From Allomuricauda sp. F6463D (GTDB taxonomy: Bacteria > Bacteroidota > Bacteroidia > Flavobacteriales > Flavobacteriaceae), in contig NZ_JALKAN010000001.1 in the NCBI RefSeq assembly GCF_023015965.1, forward strand, positions 890,160-954,159: 64,000 nucleotides of DNA, in the 5' to 3' direction. Positions within the stretch are counted from its first letter, which is position 1. Every line of letters begins with the position of its first letter. A program made the position numbers and the translations under genes. Of this stretch, positions 27,417 to 36,742 are shown in pieces. The notes under the pieces are model-generated. The model was not told the DNA's origin. It ran no database searches and was given only the letters and a program-made list of their open reading frames with translations.

Positions 27417-28652
27417 ATGGCTATTGTAAAACCTTTTAAGGCCATTCGCCCAACAAAGGACAAAGCTTTTTTTGTAGCATCACGCTCCTACGAAGAATAT
27501 ACCAACGAGGAATTAAAGGCCATACTCCAATACAATCCCTTTTCTTTTTTGCACATTATCAACCCTGGGTTCAAATTTGAAAAGAACATCAAAGGAAAGG
27601 AGCGTTTTGGGATGGTACACAACCGCTACTTGGAATTTTTGGAGGAAAATATCTTTCAAAAAGATGAGGAGGCGAGTTTTTACCTATATCAAATAGAGAA
27701 AAACGATTTTAAAAGTTTAGGGTTTTTTTGTGCTTGCAGTGTTGATGACTACAGGAACAATGTCATCAAAAAACATGAAGATACCATTAAGGACCGAGAA
27801 GAACTTTTTGCAGACTATCTCAATACTGTAGGCTTTAATGCAGAACCCGTTTTGATGACGTATGAGGATAATGCGCTTGTGGATGAAATTTTTCAGCGTA
27901 AAACAGAGCGAAAACCAGCGTATGATTTTACGACCACGGACAAAGTAAACCATAAACTTTGGAAGATTTCATACCCGGAAGGGATTAAAAGATTGGAAGG
28001 GGTTTTTGACGACTTAAATGCACTTTATATTGCTGACGGTCACCATAGAAGTGCATCTTCCAGCTTATTGGCGGACATCAAAAAAGCAGAAAACAAAAAC
28101 CATACTGGGGAAGAAGCCTACAATTATTTTATGGCATACCTTATCCCAGAATCCCAGATGAAGGTTTATGAGTTCAATCGAATGGTCAAGGATTTGAACG
28201 GATTTTCAAAAAAAGAATTTTTGATTCAACTGGATGAGAATTTCAGAATTGAAAAAAGAGATGACGGTTTGTGCAAGCCATCTAAAAAACATGAGTTCAG
28301 TATGTATTTGGATGGTGAATTTTACACACTCCATTTACGAAAAACCAATCACAAGTTCACCGATGCACTGAGCAAGTTGGACACCCAAATCCTGTATAAG
28401 ACGATCTTAGAACCTATTTTAGGGATTTCAGATCTTAGGAACGATAAAAGAATTTACTATGGTTGTGGCAAAAACATCCTTATCCAAATGAAGGATATGG
28501 TGGATTCGGGCAAATATGCCATAGGGTTCAGTCTTGTTCCCACCACAATTGAAGAAATTAAGACAATTGCGGATGCAGGTTTGGTAATGCCCCCCAAAAG
28601 CACGTATATTGAACCCAAGCTCCGTAGTGGGCTTGCTATTTATGAATTGTAA
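27417..28652 (+). CDS. DUF1015 family protein
   Basis: The 411-aa protein matches DUF1015 along its length: start VKPFKAIRPTKDKA, then YIADGHHRSASSLL at about residue 204, and LDTQILYKTILEPILGI. The ADGHHR motif resembles the DG-x-HR motif of ParB/Srx-like folds, some of which are free-serine kinases (SerK, SbnI). In Bacteroidota DUF1015 genes often sit near serine-biosynthesis genes, but none is next to it here. Function is unproven. It follows hbd by 6 bp. Confidence 0.85.
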   Translation: MAIVKPFKAIRPTKDKAFFVASRSYEEYTNEELKAILQYNPFSFLHIINPGFKFEKNIKGKERFGMVHNRYLEFLEENIFQKDEEASFYLYQIEKNDFKSLGFFCACSVDDYRNNVIKKHEDTIKDREELFADYLNTVGFNAEPVLMTYEDNALVDEIFQRKTERKPAYDFTTTDKVNHKLWKISYPEGIKRLEGVFDDLNALYIADGHHRSASSSLLADIKKAENKNHTGEEAYNYFMAYLIPESQMKVYEFNRMVKDLNGFSKKEFLIQLDENFRIEKRDDGLCKPSKKHEFSMYLDGEFYTLHLRKTNHKFTDALSKLDTQILYKTILEPILGISDLRNDKRIYYGCGKNILIQMKDMVDSGKYAIGFSLVPTTIEEIKTIADAGLVMPPKSTYIEPKLRSGLAIYEL

Positions 28653-28748
28653 TTGTATTGTTGTTTCTGCGACTCTTTTTTCAAAAAAATTCAGAATCCA
28701 TTAACCACAATAATGCCGTATTAAATGCGGAACTACTTTAATAAAATT

Positions 28749-29408
28749 ATGTCTGTAAAAGATAATCTGAACAAAATAAAATCCGAACTTCCAAAAAGCG
28801 TCACCTTGGTCGCGGTTTCCAAAACCAAGCCCAATGAGGATATTTTGAATGCTTACGAAGCAGGACAAAGAGTATTTGGAGAAAACAAGGTGCAGGAGAT
28901 GGTTCAAAAATGGGAAGACCTGCCCAAAGACATCGAATGGCACATGATTGGCCATCTGCAGCGTAACAAGGTCAAATACATGGCAGAGTTCGTATCTTTA
29001 ATCCACGGGGTTGATAGTCCTAGGCTGTTAAAGGAAATCAATAAACAAGCTAAAAAGCATGACCGTATAATTCCCTGCCTATTACAAATCCATATTGCGG
29101 AAGAGGATACCAAATTTGGTCTGGATGAAAAAGAACTATACGAGCTTATGGATTCTGACATTTTCAAGGCAATGGAAAACATAAATATTAAGGGGTTGAT
29201 GGGCATGGCCACTTTTACCGATGACAAAGATCAAGTGCGCAAAGAATTTGCTCGACTTAAATCCGTTTTTGATGCGCTAAAAAGTAAACTCCCGCATATT
29301 TCGGTCCTTTCGATGGGCATGAGCGGAGATTATACCATTGCCATTGAGGAAGGTAGCACCATGGTACGAATCGGAAGCAGTATATTTGGGTCAAGGAATT
29401 ATTCATAA
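28749..29408 (+). CDS. YggS/PROSC family PLP-homeostasis protein
   Basis: The ~219-aa protein is a PLP-binding fold III protein that controls free pyridoxal phosphate. Motifs: TLVAVSKTKP with the PLP Lys, FGENKVQE, WHMIGHLQRNK, and SMGMSGDY with IRIGSSIFG at the phosphate site. An ATG at 28725 is also in frame, but 28749 (MSVKDNLNKIK) gives the usual length. The DnaQ/GIY-YIG gene follows after 14 bp. Confidence 0.93.
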   Translation: MSVKDNLNKIKSELPKSVTLVAVSKTKPNEDILNAYEAGQRVFGENKVQEMVQKWEDLPKDIEWHMIGHLQRNKVKYMAEFVSLIHGVDSPRLLKEINKQAKKHDRIIPCLLQIHIAEEDTKFGLDEKELYELMDSDIFKAMENINIKGLMGMATFTDDKDQVRKEFARLKSVFDALKSKLPHISVLSMGMSGDYTIAIEEGSTMVRIGSSIFGSRNYS

Positions 29409-29422
29409 ACCATAAATTTTCC

Positions 29423-30763
29423 ATGTACGCCATACTCGACATTGAAAGCACGGGAGGAAAATATAATGAGGAGGGCATTACCGAGATTGCCATCCACAGG
29501 TATGATGGGCACCAGGTAGTGGATAAATTCATCTGTTTGGTGAACCCAGAACGGGAAATCCAGCCATTTGTGGCCAAGCTCACTGGTATCAACAACAAAA
29601 TGCTAAGGTCTGCTCCTAAATTTCATGAAGTGGCAAAGCGTATCGTAGAAATTACCGAAGGAACAATATTGGTAGCGCACAATGCTCAATTTGATTACCG
29701 CATATTACGTACTGAATTTAGACGACTTGGGTACGATTTTCAAAGAAAAACACTCTGTACGGTCGATCTTTCCAAACAATTGATTCCTGATGCAGAATCC
29801 CACAGTTTAGGAAAATTGACCCGATCCCTCGGAATCCCCATGAGCGACAGGCATCGGGCCAATGGAGACGCTTTGGCCACTTTAAAACTCTTTAAGTTAT
29901 TATTGAACAAAGATTCCGATAAAAGAATCATCACCGAGGTAATTCGTGAAGAGACCCACGGCGAACTTTCCCCAAATCAATTGAACATGGTTTTTGAATT
30001 ACCTTCGGAAACGGGTGTTTATTATATGCATGATAAAGATGGGGAAATCATCTTTTTGGGCAAGTCCAAGGACATTAAAAAAAGAGTGAACCAACATTTT
30101 ACCAATGTGGGCAAACTGGCACGGAAACTTCAGAAAGAAACAAAAAAGGTCACCTACGAGACCACAGGGAGTGAACTTATAGCCATTTTAAAAGCATATT
30201 TGGAGCAACAAAGGAACAAACCTCGTTACAACCATGTTTCCAATAAAAAACTTTTCACCCATACAGTGGATTTTTCCCAAAATGGAACCGAACACTTAGT
30301 TTTGAAAGTGGAAAAAAATCGATGTCTTCACACGAAAAAAATGGCATTCAATGGTGTTGAGGCCGCAAAGAATTTTTTGAGCAAAATATCCGAAGAATTT
30401 GAGCTTTGTCCATCTTCTGTGAAAATAGACGGTACATATCTGCACCAAAAATCAGACATCCAGGATGAGGTGGAATGCAATAAAAAAGTATTGTCCGCCT
30501 TTGAAAAATATAGTATTCGAGAGAAGAATATTGCTCTAATTGATCGTGGCAGAGCAACTGGGGAAAAAAGCTTTATTTTAATAAAAAAAGGTGAGATTCA
30601 AGGCTTTGGATATGTAGAACTCAACCATCAAATCAATAATATCCCTATCTTAGAGTCTATAATGACCCCTATGAAAAATGATGAAAACACCATTTTTATA
30701 GTCGAAACTTATTTGAGAAAAAACAATAGACTTAAAACCATTCCCCTAAGCCTTCATAATTGA
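29423..30763 (+). CDS. DnaQ-type exonuclease fused to GIY-YIG nuclease (Cho/UvrC-like)
   Basis: The 446-aa protein has two nuclease domains. Residues 1-165 are a DEDDh 3'-5' exonuclease: YAILDIESTG (ExoI), LVAHNAQFDYRIL (ExoII) and HRANGDALAT (ExoIII, His and Asp). From about 190 a GIY-YIG domain follows (SETGVYYMHDKDGEIIFLGKS, positions 30004-30066), then KKRVNQHF, as in UvrC and Cho. The C-terminal ~200 residues are of unclear fold. Similar fusions have been annotated as exonuclease/Cho proteins and probably act in DNA repair. It overlaps the channel gene's TTG start by 4 bp. Confidence 0.88.
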   Translation: MYAILDIESTGGKYNEEGITEIAIHRYDGHQVVDKFICLVNPEREIQPFVAKLTGINNKMLRSAPKFHEVAKRIVEITEGTILVAHNAQFDYRILRTEFRRLGYDFQRKTLCTVDLSKQLIPDAESHSLGKLTRSLGIPMSDRHRANGDALATLKLFKLLLNKDSDKRIITEVIREETHGELSPNQLNMVFELPSETGVYYMHDKDGEIIFLGKSKDIKKRVNQHFTNVGKLARKLQKETKKVTYETTGSELIAILKAYLEQQRNKPRYNHVSNKKLFTHTVDFSQNGTEHLVLKVEKNRCLHTKKMAFNGVEAAKNFLSKISEEFELCPSSVKIDGTYLHQKSDIQDEVECNKKVLSAFEKYSIREKNIALIDRGRATGEKSFILIKKGEIQGFGYVELNHQINNIPILESIMTPMKNDENTIFIVETYLRKNNRLKTIPLSLHN

Positions 30764-31611
30764 AAAAATACAAGTCACAAGTTAAATGGAAGAGCAAACT
30801 TCATGAAGTAATTTATGAAGCAGATACGCCATCGGGAAAATTTTTTGATATTGTTCTTTTTATCCTGATAATTCTCAGCGTTATATTAGTGATGCTGGAA
30901 AGTATTGAGGGTATTGACCAAGAATATCATAGAACACTACTGGTTTTAGAGTGGATAATCACTATTTTCTTTACAATCGAATATATTGCGAGATTGATCA
31001 GTATCAAAAAACCATGGAAGTACGTTTTTAGTTTTTATGGCATTATTGATTTCTTATCTACAATTCCATTATATCTCTCCTACATATTAGCAGGTTCACA
31101 AGTATTGTTGGCTGTTAGGGCTTTCCGGTTACTCAGGATCTTTAGGATATTGAAATTGGTCAAGTTTATTGGAGAAGCCTCGCAGTTAAAAACAGCTTTG
31201 AAAGCAAGTCGAACCAAAATTGCTGTCTTCATCTATGTTGTTTTAATATTATCCGTGATTTTAGGCACCTTGATGTACATTGTTGAAGGCAACGAAGCTG
31301 GATTTACAAGTATCCCACGGAGCATCTACTGGACGATAGTGACTTTAACAACAGTTGGCTATGGAGACATTACTCCTGTAACCAGTTTAGGGCAATTACT
31401 TGCGGCGATTATTATGATCTTAGGTTATGGAATCATAGCAGTACCCACTGGAATTGTAACAGCTGAATTTGCAAGAAGTAATAATACTGATGGTAAAAAT
31501 GGGGACAAAGATGATGTAGTACACGTGAATACCCAAGCTTGCCCCAGTTGTGGTAAAGAAGGACATAGAGATGACGCCACCCATTGTTTTAATTGTGGAC
31601 ATCCCTTATGA
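30760..31611 (+). CDS. Voltage-gated-type potassium channel with C-terminal zinc ribbon
   Basis: The 283-aa membrane protein has six helices. S4 carries regularly spaced Arg/Lys (RAFRLLRIFRILKLVKF), as in voltage sensors, and the pore has the selectivity filter TTVGYGD. After the last helix the C-terminus has two CxxC knuckles (CPSCGKEG and CFNCG), a probable zinc ribbon, within the final ~25 residues. The start is TTG at 30760, overlapping the previous stop (TTGA); no ATG lies before the first helix. The end overlaps miaA in ATGA. Confidence 0.9.
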   Translation: MKKYKSQVKWKSKLHEVIYEADTPSGKFFDIVLFILIILSVILVMLESIEGIDQEYHRTLLVLEWIITIFFTIEYIARLISIKKPWKYVFSFYGIIDFLSTIPLYLSYILAGSQVLLAVRAFRLLRIFRILKLVKFIGEASQLKTALKASRTKIAVFIYVVLILSVILGTLMYIVEGNEAGFTSIPRSIYWTIVTLTTVGYGDITPVTSLGQLLAAIIMILGYGIIAVPTGIVTAEFARSNNTDGKNGDKDDVVHVNTQACPSCGKEGHRDDATHCFNCGHPL

Positions 31612-32537
31612 GTACAAAGGTTTTAATTGCAGTAGTGGGGCCAACAGCCATTGGGAAAACCGCATTGGGTATCCAATTGGCAAAACATTTCAATACTGAA
31701 ATAATTTCTGCGGACTCAAGACAATTTTTCAAGGAAATGGAAATTGGAACGGCTGTTCCTACTGCTCAAGAATTGGATGAGGCACCACATAATTTTATTC
31801 AACATAAAAGCATTTTAGAACCTTATTCGGTAGGTGATTTTGAGAAAGAGTCCATATCCCTTTTAAATAATTTGTTTCAAAAAAAAGATATTGTTATAAT
31901 GGTCGGTGGCAGTGGTCTATATGTAGATGCTGTAATATCTGGATTGGACGAATTCCCACAAGTAGATCCTAATATCAGGGCAGATTTAAACCTCCAACTA
32001 CAAGAACAGGGTATAGAAAGCCTTCAAAAAGAACTCAAGCAAAGAGATCCAGATTATTATAATACCGTCGATTTGGACAATCCACACCGACTTATTCGGG
32101 CATTGGAAGTTTCCATCGCTGCCGATAAACCTTATTCCTTTTTTCTTAACCAACCAAAGAAAACTAGACCTTTTAAATCACTCTACATTGGTATTGATGC
32201 GCCAAGGGAAGTTGTGTATAAAAGGATAAACACGAGGGTGGACCTGATGATGGAGACCGGACTACTGGAAGAAGCCAAAAAATTGTATCCGCATAGAAAT
32301 TTGAACGCTCTTCAAACAGTTGGCTACAAGGAACTTTTTGAATATATTGACGGGCGTTGCACTTTGGAGTTTGCCGTTTCTGAAATCAAAAAAAACACGA
32401 GGCGCTTTGCGAAACGACAACTGACATGGTTACGAAAAAACAATACCATTTTTTGGATACCTTACCAAACCGAACCAGAAGCGGTGGTGCAAATGGTTAC
32501 AGAACAGCTAAAAACCAACCCATATGCCAAACAGTAA
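31608..32537 (+). CDS. miaA: tRNA dimethylallyltransferase
   Basis: The 309-aa enzyme transfers a dimethylallyl group to A37 of tRNAs reading UNN codons. Motifs: P-loop VVGPTAIGKT, ISADSRQFFKEM, and VGGSGLYVDA. The C-terminal RFAKRQLTWLR is also conserved. The start ATG overlaps the channel stop (ATGA). The gluconate kinase gene starts 14 nt before this stop, so the four genes from 29423 are tightly coupled. Confidence 0.96.
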   Translation: MSTKVLIAVVGPTAIGKTALGIQLAKHFNTEIISADSRQFFKEMEIGTAVPTAQELDEAPHNFIQHKSILEPYSVGDFEKESISLLNNLFQKKDIVIMVGGSGLYVDAVISGLDEFPQVDPNIRADLNLQLQEQGIESLQKELKQRDPDYYNTVDLDNPHRLIRALEVSIAADKPYSFFLNQPKKTRPFKSLYIGIDAPREVVYKRINTRVDLMMETGLLEEAKKLYPHRNLNALQTVGYKELFEYIDGRCTLEFAVSEIKKNTRRFAKRQLTWLRKNNTIFWIPYQTEPEAVVQMVTEQLKTNPYAKQ

Positions 32538-33015
32538 ATCTGTGATAGTGATTATGGGAGTCAGTGGCTCCGGAAAATCCAAAATAGGAAAACTACTTTC
32601 GGAAAAACTCGCAATTCCCTTTTTCGACGGAGATGACTTCCACCCTAAAGCGAATGTAGAGAAAATGGCATCAGGAAGCCCACTCAACGATGATGATCGC
32701 AAAGAGTGGCTCATCCTGTTAAATAAATTAGCTGTTAAATACAGGGACAAAGGAGCTATAATCGCATGCTCCGCACTAAAAAAGAACTACAGGAGCATTT
32801 TACGGGCCGAGATGGGCAATACTATGGTGTTTGTTTATTTGGATGGTTCGTTTGAATTGATAAAATCTAGATTGGAGAACAGAAAAGGACATTTTATGCC
32901 CATGGATCTTCTAAAATCTCAATTTGATACATTGGAACCCCCTTTTAAAGCAATTACAGTATCCATTGAAAAAACACCCGAAAAGATTATCAATGAAATC
33001 GTAAAGCAACTCTAA
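32524..33015 (+). CDS. gntK: Gluconokinase
   Basis: The 163-aa P-loop kinase (IMGVSGSGKSKIGKLL) phosphorylates gluconate to 6-phosphogluconate. Family motifs DGDDFHPKANVEKMASG and ACSALKKNYR are present. Length matches thermoresistant gluconokinases. It overlaps miaA by 14 bp and is followed 4 bp later by the gluconate permease gene, so uptake and phosphorylation are made together. Confidence 0.95.
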   Translation: MPNSKSVIVIMGVSGSGKSKIGKLLSEKLAIPFFDGDDFHPKANVEKMASGSPLNDDDRKEWLILLNKLAVKYRDKGAIIACSALKKNYRSILRAEMGNTMVFVYLDGSFELIKSRLENRKGHFMPMDLLKSQFDTLEPPFKAITVSIEKTPEKIINEIVKQL

Positions 33016-33019
33016 AAAA

Positions 33020-34354
33020 ATGGAAGTCCGACTCTTATTGGCTGTTATTATTGGTATTGCCATTCTATTATTTTTGATTTTAAAGCTACGCGTACATGCG
33101 TTTATTGCATTGTTGATCGGTAGCATTTCCGTGGGGCTCATTGCGGGTCTGGATGCAAACCAAATTATAAATACAGTGCAAAAAGGTATGGGCGGGACCT
33201 TAGGTTTCGTAGCTACTGTGGTGGGATTGGGTGCCATTTTTGGGGGAATCTTGGAAGCTTCTGGGGGCGCCAAAACGATTGCCAATTTTATGATTTCCAA
33301 GTTCGGGTTAAAAAAAGCACCCGCTGCAATGGTACTATCAGGGTTTTTGATTGCTATTCCAGTTTTTTTTGATGTCGCTTTTATTATTCTTGTCCCCATG
33401 ATGTACGCCCTTCAGCGCAAAACAGGAAAATCATTGTTACTTTATGCGATTCCATTACTGGCCGGGTTGGCCATAACACACGCTTTTATCCCCCCTACTC
33501 CAGGACCGATTGCTGTTGCAGACATCATTGGAGTAGATTTAGGATGGGTTATTTTAATGGGCTTTGTTGCCGGTATCCCTACGGCGTTAATCGCAGGACT
33601 ATGGTTTGGAAAGCATATTTCGAAAAAGATTTTTGTGGAAGCTCCTGAGGAAATTGAGGATGAGAACCATCCAGAGCTTCCTCCAATAGTACAGACCTTA
33701 TCCATTATAGGTTTGCCCATTGTATTGATTTTGTTGAACACAATTGTGGCGGCCGGAACATTTGGCACATTAAACCCAATGATCCTAAACACAATCGCAT
33801 TGATTGGACATCCCTTTTCTGCGCTGATCATTGCCAATTTGCTGGCATGGTACTTTTTTGGACTACGGAAAGGGTTTACCAAAGATCAACTCCTTAAAGT
33901 TTCAACAAAATCCTTAGCGCCGGCGGGGACCATTATTCTTTTAACGGGTGCTGGTGGAGTTTTTAAACAGGTACTCACCGATACCGGAGCAGGTGAACTA
34001 TTGGCGATCTCGTTGAGTAACGCAGGCATCCCTATTTTGGCCTTTGCATTTATTAGTGCAGCTATTGTGAGAATAATTCAGGGTTCTTCGACTGTGGCCA
34101 TGATAACAGCGGCAGGGCTCGTTTCTCCCCTCTTGGCAAATGCAGCACTTAATTCCATAGAATTGGCCTGTATGGTAATCGCTATTGCCTCTGGAGCCAG
34201 TATTTTTTCCCATGTAAATGATAGCGGCTTTTGGCTGGTGGGTCAATATTTGGGGATTACGGAGAAACAGACATTCCGATCATGGACCATTATGACTACA
34301 ATTTTAGCGTTTGTAGGTGTTTTCACAGCCTCTATTGTTTACGTGCTGGTATAA
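33020..34354 (+). CDS. gntP: Gluconate:proton symporter, GntP family
   Basis: The 444-aa protein has ~12 membrane helices and GntP motifs (GMGGTLGFVATVVGLGAIFG, positions 33188-33247; HAFIPPTPGPIAVADIIG; GSSTVAMITAAG). It brings gluconate or related sugar acids into the cell for the kinase encoded 4 bp upstream. No GntR regulator is seen nearby. A bidirectional terminator follows. Confidence 0.95.
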   Translation: MEVRLLLAVIIGIAILLFLILKLRVHAFIALLIGSISVGLIAGLDANQIINTVQKGMGGTLGFVATVVGLGAIFGGILEASGGAKTIANFMISKFGLKKAPAAMVLSGFLIAIPVFFDVAFIILVPMMYALQRKTGKSLLLYAIPLLAGLAITHAFIPPTPGPIAVADIIGVDLGWVILMGFVAGIPTALIAGLWFGKHISKKIFVEAPEEIEDENHPELPPIVQTLSIIGLPIVLILLNTIVAAGTFGTLNPMILNTIALIGHPFSALIIANLLAWYFFGLRKGFTKDQLLKVSTKSLAPAGTIILLTGAGGVFKQVLTDTGAGELLAISLSNAGIPILAFAFISAAIVRIIQGSSTVAMITAAGLVSPLLANAALNSIELACMVIAIASGASIFSHVNDSGFWLVGQYLGITEKQTFRSWTIMTTILAFVGVFTASIVYVLV

Positions 34355-34355
34355 A

Positions 34356-34388
34356 AAAACCACCTCTTAAAATTAAAAAGGTGGTTTT
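34356..34388. terminator. Bidirectional terminator between gntP and the RprY-like gene
   Basis: AAAACCACCT (34356-34365) pairs perfectly with AGGTGGTTTT (34379-34388) around a 13-nt AT-rich loop. A- and T-runs on both sides allow function in both directions for these convergent operons. Confidence 0.82.
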
Positions 34389-34411
34389 AATAATGAATCA
34401 ATAAAAGTATC

Positions 34412-35128
34412 TTATTGCTCGTTCTCGGCTTTCACTACAAGCCTAAATCCTTCACCGTGAATGTTTAGAATTTCTACCAAATCATCCTTTTTAAGATATT
34501 TTCTCAACTTGGCGATATACACGTCCATACTTCTGGAAGTAAAGTAATTATCGTCTCTCCAAATTTTGGTCAACGCTAATTCCCTAGGCATTAAATCATT
34601 CTCATGTAGTGCCAACAAACGTAACAATTCATTTTCTTTAGGTGATAATTTTATAGGCTCCTCTTCTTTATATTTCAAGAAACGTAATTTCGAATTCAAG
34701 TGGAAGTTTCCAATCTCAAACTCAAACTGCTTGCTATCTGCCAAAGAACTGGAGGCTTTTCGTTGCATGATGGCCTTCAATTTCATTAATAGGACCTCAG
34801 AATCGAAAGGCTTGTTAAGATAATCATCTGCCCCAGCTTTGTATCCTTTAAGCACATCTTCCTTCATAGTCTTGGCAGTCAGAAAGATAATTGGAACGTT
34901 CTCATTTTTTTCACGAATTTCTTTTGCCAAGGTAAACCCATCCTTATAAGGCATCATTACATCCAAAATACACACATCATAGTTGTCTTTTTTGAATTTT
35001 TCAAAACCTTCCATTCCGTTTTTCGCCAGAACAACATCAAAATCGTTCATGGTCAAATAGTCCTTTAAAACTATTCCAAAGTTTGGGTCATCCTCTACTA
35101 ATAATATCTTCTTTTTTTCTGTATCCAT
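34412..35128 (-). CDS. rprY: OmpR-family response regulator, RprY-like
   Basis: The 238-aa regulator has an intact receiver (LLVEDDPNFG, phospho-acceptor in CILDVMMP, Lys in DYLNKPFD) and a C-terminal winged helix (LSPKENELLRLLALHEND, then SRSMDVYIAKLRKYLKKD). It closely resembles Bacteroides RprY. Its kinase gene lies 10 bp upstream on the same strand. TTTAAC direct repeats with 11-bp spacing upstream of the kinase are a candidate binding site. Winged-helix dimers of this family usually bind such tandem repeats. Confidence 0.92.
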   Translation of the reverse strand: MDTEKKKILLVEDDPNFGIVLKDYLTMNDFDVVLAKNGMEGFEKFKKDNYDVCILDVMMPYKDGFTLAKEIREKNENVPIIFLTAKTMKEDVLKGYKAGADDYLNKPFDSEVLLMKLKAIMQRKASSSLADSKQFEFEIGNFHLNSKLRFLKYKEEEPIKLSPKENELLRLLALHENDLMPRELALTKIWRDDNYFTSRSMDVYIAKLRKYLKKDDLVEILNIHGEGFRLVVKAENEQ

Positions 35129-35138
35129 AGTTCGCTTT

Positions 35139-36725
35139 TTAAATTAAAGGCAGTTTTATATAGAAAGTACTTCCTTTTCCTTTTTCACTTTCTGCATAAA
35201 CCTCACCTTGATGATCATCTATAATCCGTTTTACGTAGGCCAAACCTAATCCGTGGCCTTTAACGTTATGTATATCGCCGGTATGTTCCCGGTAAAATTT
35301 TTCAAATACTTTTTTTAGAACCGCCTTGCTCATACCAGCACCTTGATCCTGGACCTTTATTATGATGCTGTTTTTCACCACCTCGGTGTACACATCTATT
35401 TTAGGAGGTTCCGGTGAATATTTCACTGCATTGTCCAAGATGTTCACTATTACATTGGTCATGTGCATTTCATTGGCCAGTACATCTGACCTCTCGGCAT
35501 CAAGATGGTCGTTTACATATCCTCCCCTATCTTGAACAATCAGGTCGATATGCGCTATTGCATCAACAATGAGGTCATGCATATTTACCCTATCCTTATT
35601 AATGTCCAACTGGTTTTTTTCCAGTTTGGAAATTCTTAACACATTCTCCACCTGTGCGTGCATACGTTTGTTCTCATCACGAATCATACCCAAATAGCGA
35701 AGCACTTTTTCCTTGTCCTCAATGGACTTCGGGTTTCGTATTGCTTCTACTGCCAAGTTTATGGTTGCTATCGGTGTTTTAAACTCGTGCGTCATATTAT
35801 TTATGAAATCTGATTTGATTTCTGAAATGCGCTTTTGCTTGATCAACTGATAAATGGCACTGGAATAAGCCAACATAATTATCAACGTAAACACCAACGA
35901 CATTATGGCCATTCCCATTAAGGAGCTAAATATGTACTTTTTCATGCTTGGGAATGTCAACAACAATGAAAAGTTGGACACTCCTTCACTATCCTTAAAA
36001 ATCGGCGCTTTGTACATTTTGGAGCCGGAAAATTTAAATTGCCTAGATCTGATTTTTGTGGGATATCCTTGGCTATACACCCCATACTCATAATCAGTAT
36101 CTATATTCCTGTTGCTCAATTCTTGACTGAGCAGCAACTCCAATTCTTGTTTGGAAACCCTGTTATGGATGGGACGTGTTTTGGCAGCCTCCATAAAAAC
36201 ATCTTCCCAAGCAGCTTTATCAATACTGCTCAACCCTCCAATTTTTTCAGCACGCTGTATTGGCGTTAGGCTATAACTTTTACCATCTAGACCATACTCC
36301 TCTTTAAAAACAGCTTGGGTCCGTTTGCTGGTGAAGTTTTTGATGGTGGTTGTATCCTTATCTCCATCTGTATTTATATCAAAGAACGCAGAGGTTATAT
36401 TGTAATCTTCTTCGAGGATTCCGTGTGAATAAAAAAGAATTTCATCGGAGTTTAGATCACGATCTACAAACAAAAAGTTTTTGTACTGTGTGCTCTTTGG
36501 CTCACCGATACTATCTGCAAGAGAAGCCAAACGATCCGAGTATTCTTTCATCTCCCGCATCTCTACCCTACTCGCTACTTTATCCAGTATGTCCGTAACT
36601 GTTCTTGAAAATTGTTCTTCTTTGTCGTTTATAGATGTTCTAATCCAATAAACCTGCACAAAAATTATCCCTAAAAGAGATAAGCTCATAAGAACAACCA
36701 GAAGAACGAATAGCTTCTTGTTCAT
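35139..36725 (-). CDS. rprX: Sensor histidine kinase, RprX-like
   Basis: The 528-aa kinase has a first helix at ~5-27, a ~230-residue periplasmic region and a second helix near 262-290. The HisKA motif is FINNMTHEFKTPIATI with the phospho-His. The ATPase domain has N-box NILDNAVKYS, DQGAGMS, FEKFYR and GHGLGLAYVK. It resembles Bacteroides RprX. It is encoded just before its regulator and 64 bp after coaE. TTTAAC repeats occur 18-57 bp upstream of its ATG, suggesting autoregulation. Confidence 0.92.
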   Translation of the reverse strand: MNKKLFVLLVVLMSLSLLGIIFVQVYWIRTSINDKEEQFSRTVTDILDKVASRVEMREMKEYSDRLASLADSIGEPKSTQYKNFLFVDRDLNSDEILFYSHGILEEDYNITSAFFDINTDGDKDTTTIKNFTSKRTQAVFKEEYGLDGKSYSLTPIQRAEKIGGLSSIDKAAWEDVFMEAAKTRPIHNRVSKQELELLLSQELSNRNIDTDYEYGVYSQGYPTKIRSRQFKFSGSKMYKAPIFKDSEGVSNFSLLLTFPSMKKYIFSSLMGMAIMSLVFTLIIMLAYSSAIYQLIKQKRISEIKSDFINNMTHEFKTPIATINLAVEAIRNPKSIEDKEKVLRYLGMIRDENKRMHAQVENVLRISKLEKNQLDINKDRVNMHDLIVDAIAHIDLIVQDRGGYVNDHLDAERSDVLANEMHMTNVIVNILDNAVKYSPEPPKIDVYTEVVKNSIIIKVQDQGAGMSKAVLKKVFEKFYREHTGDIHNVKGHGLGLAYVKRIIDDHQGEVYAESEKGKGSTFYIKLPLI

Positions 36726-36742
36726 TGGTGTAAAATTAAAAA

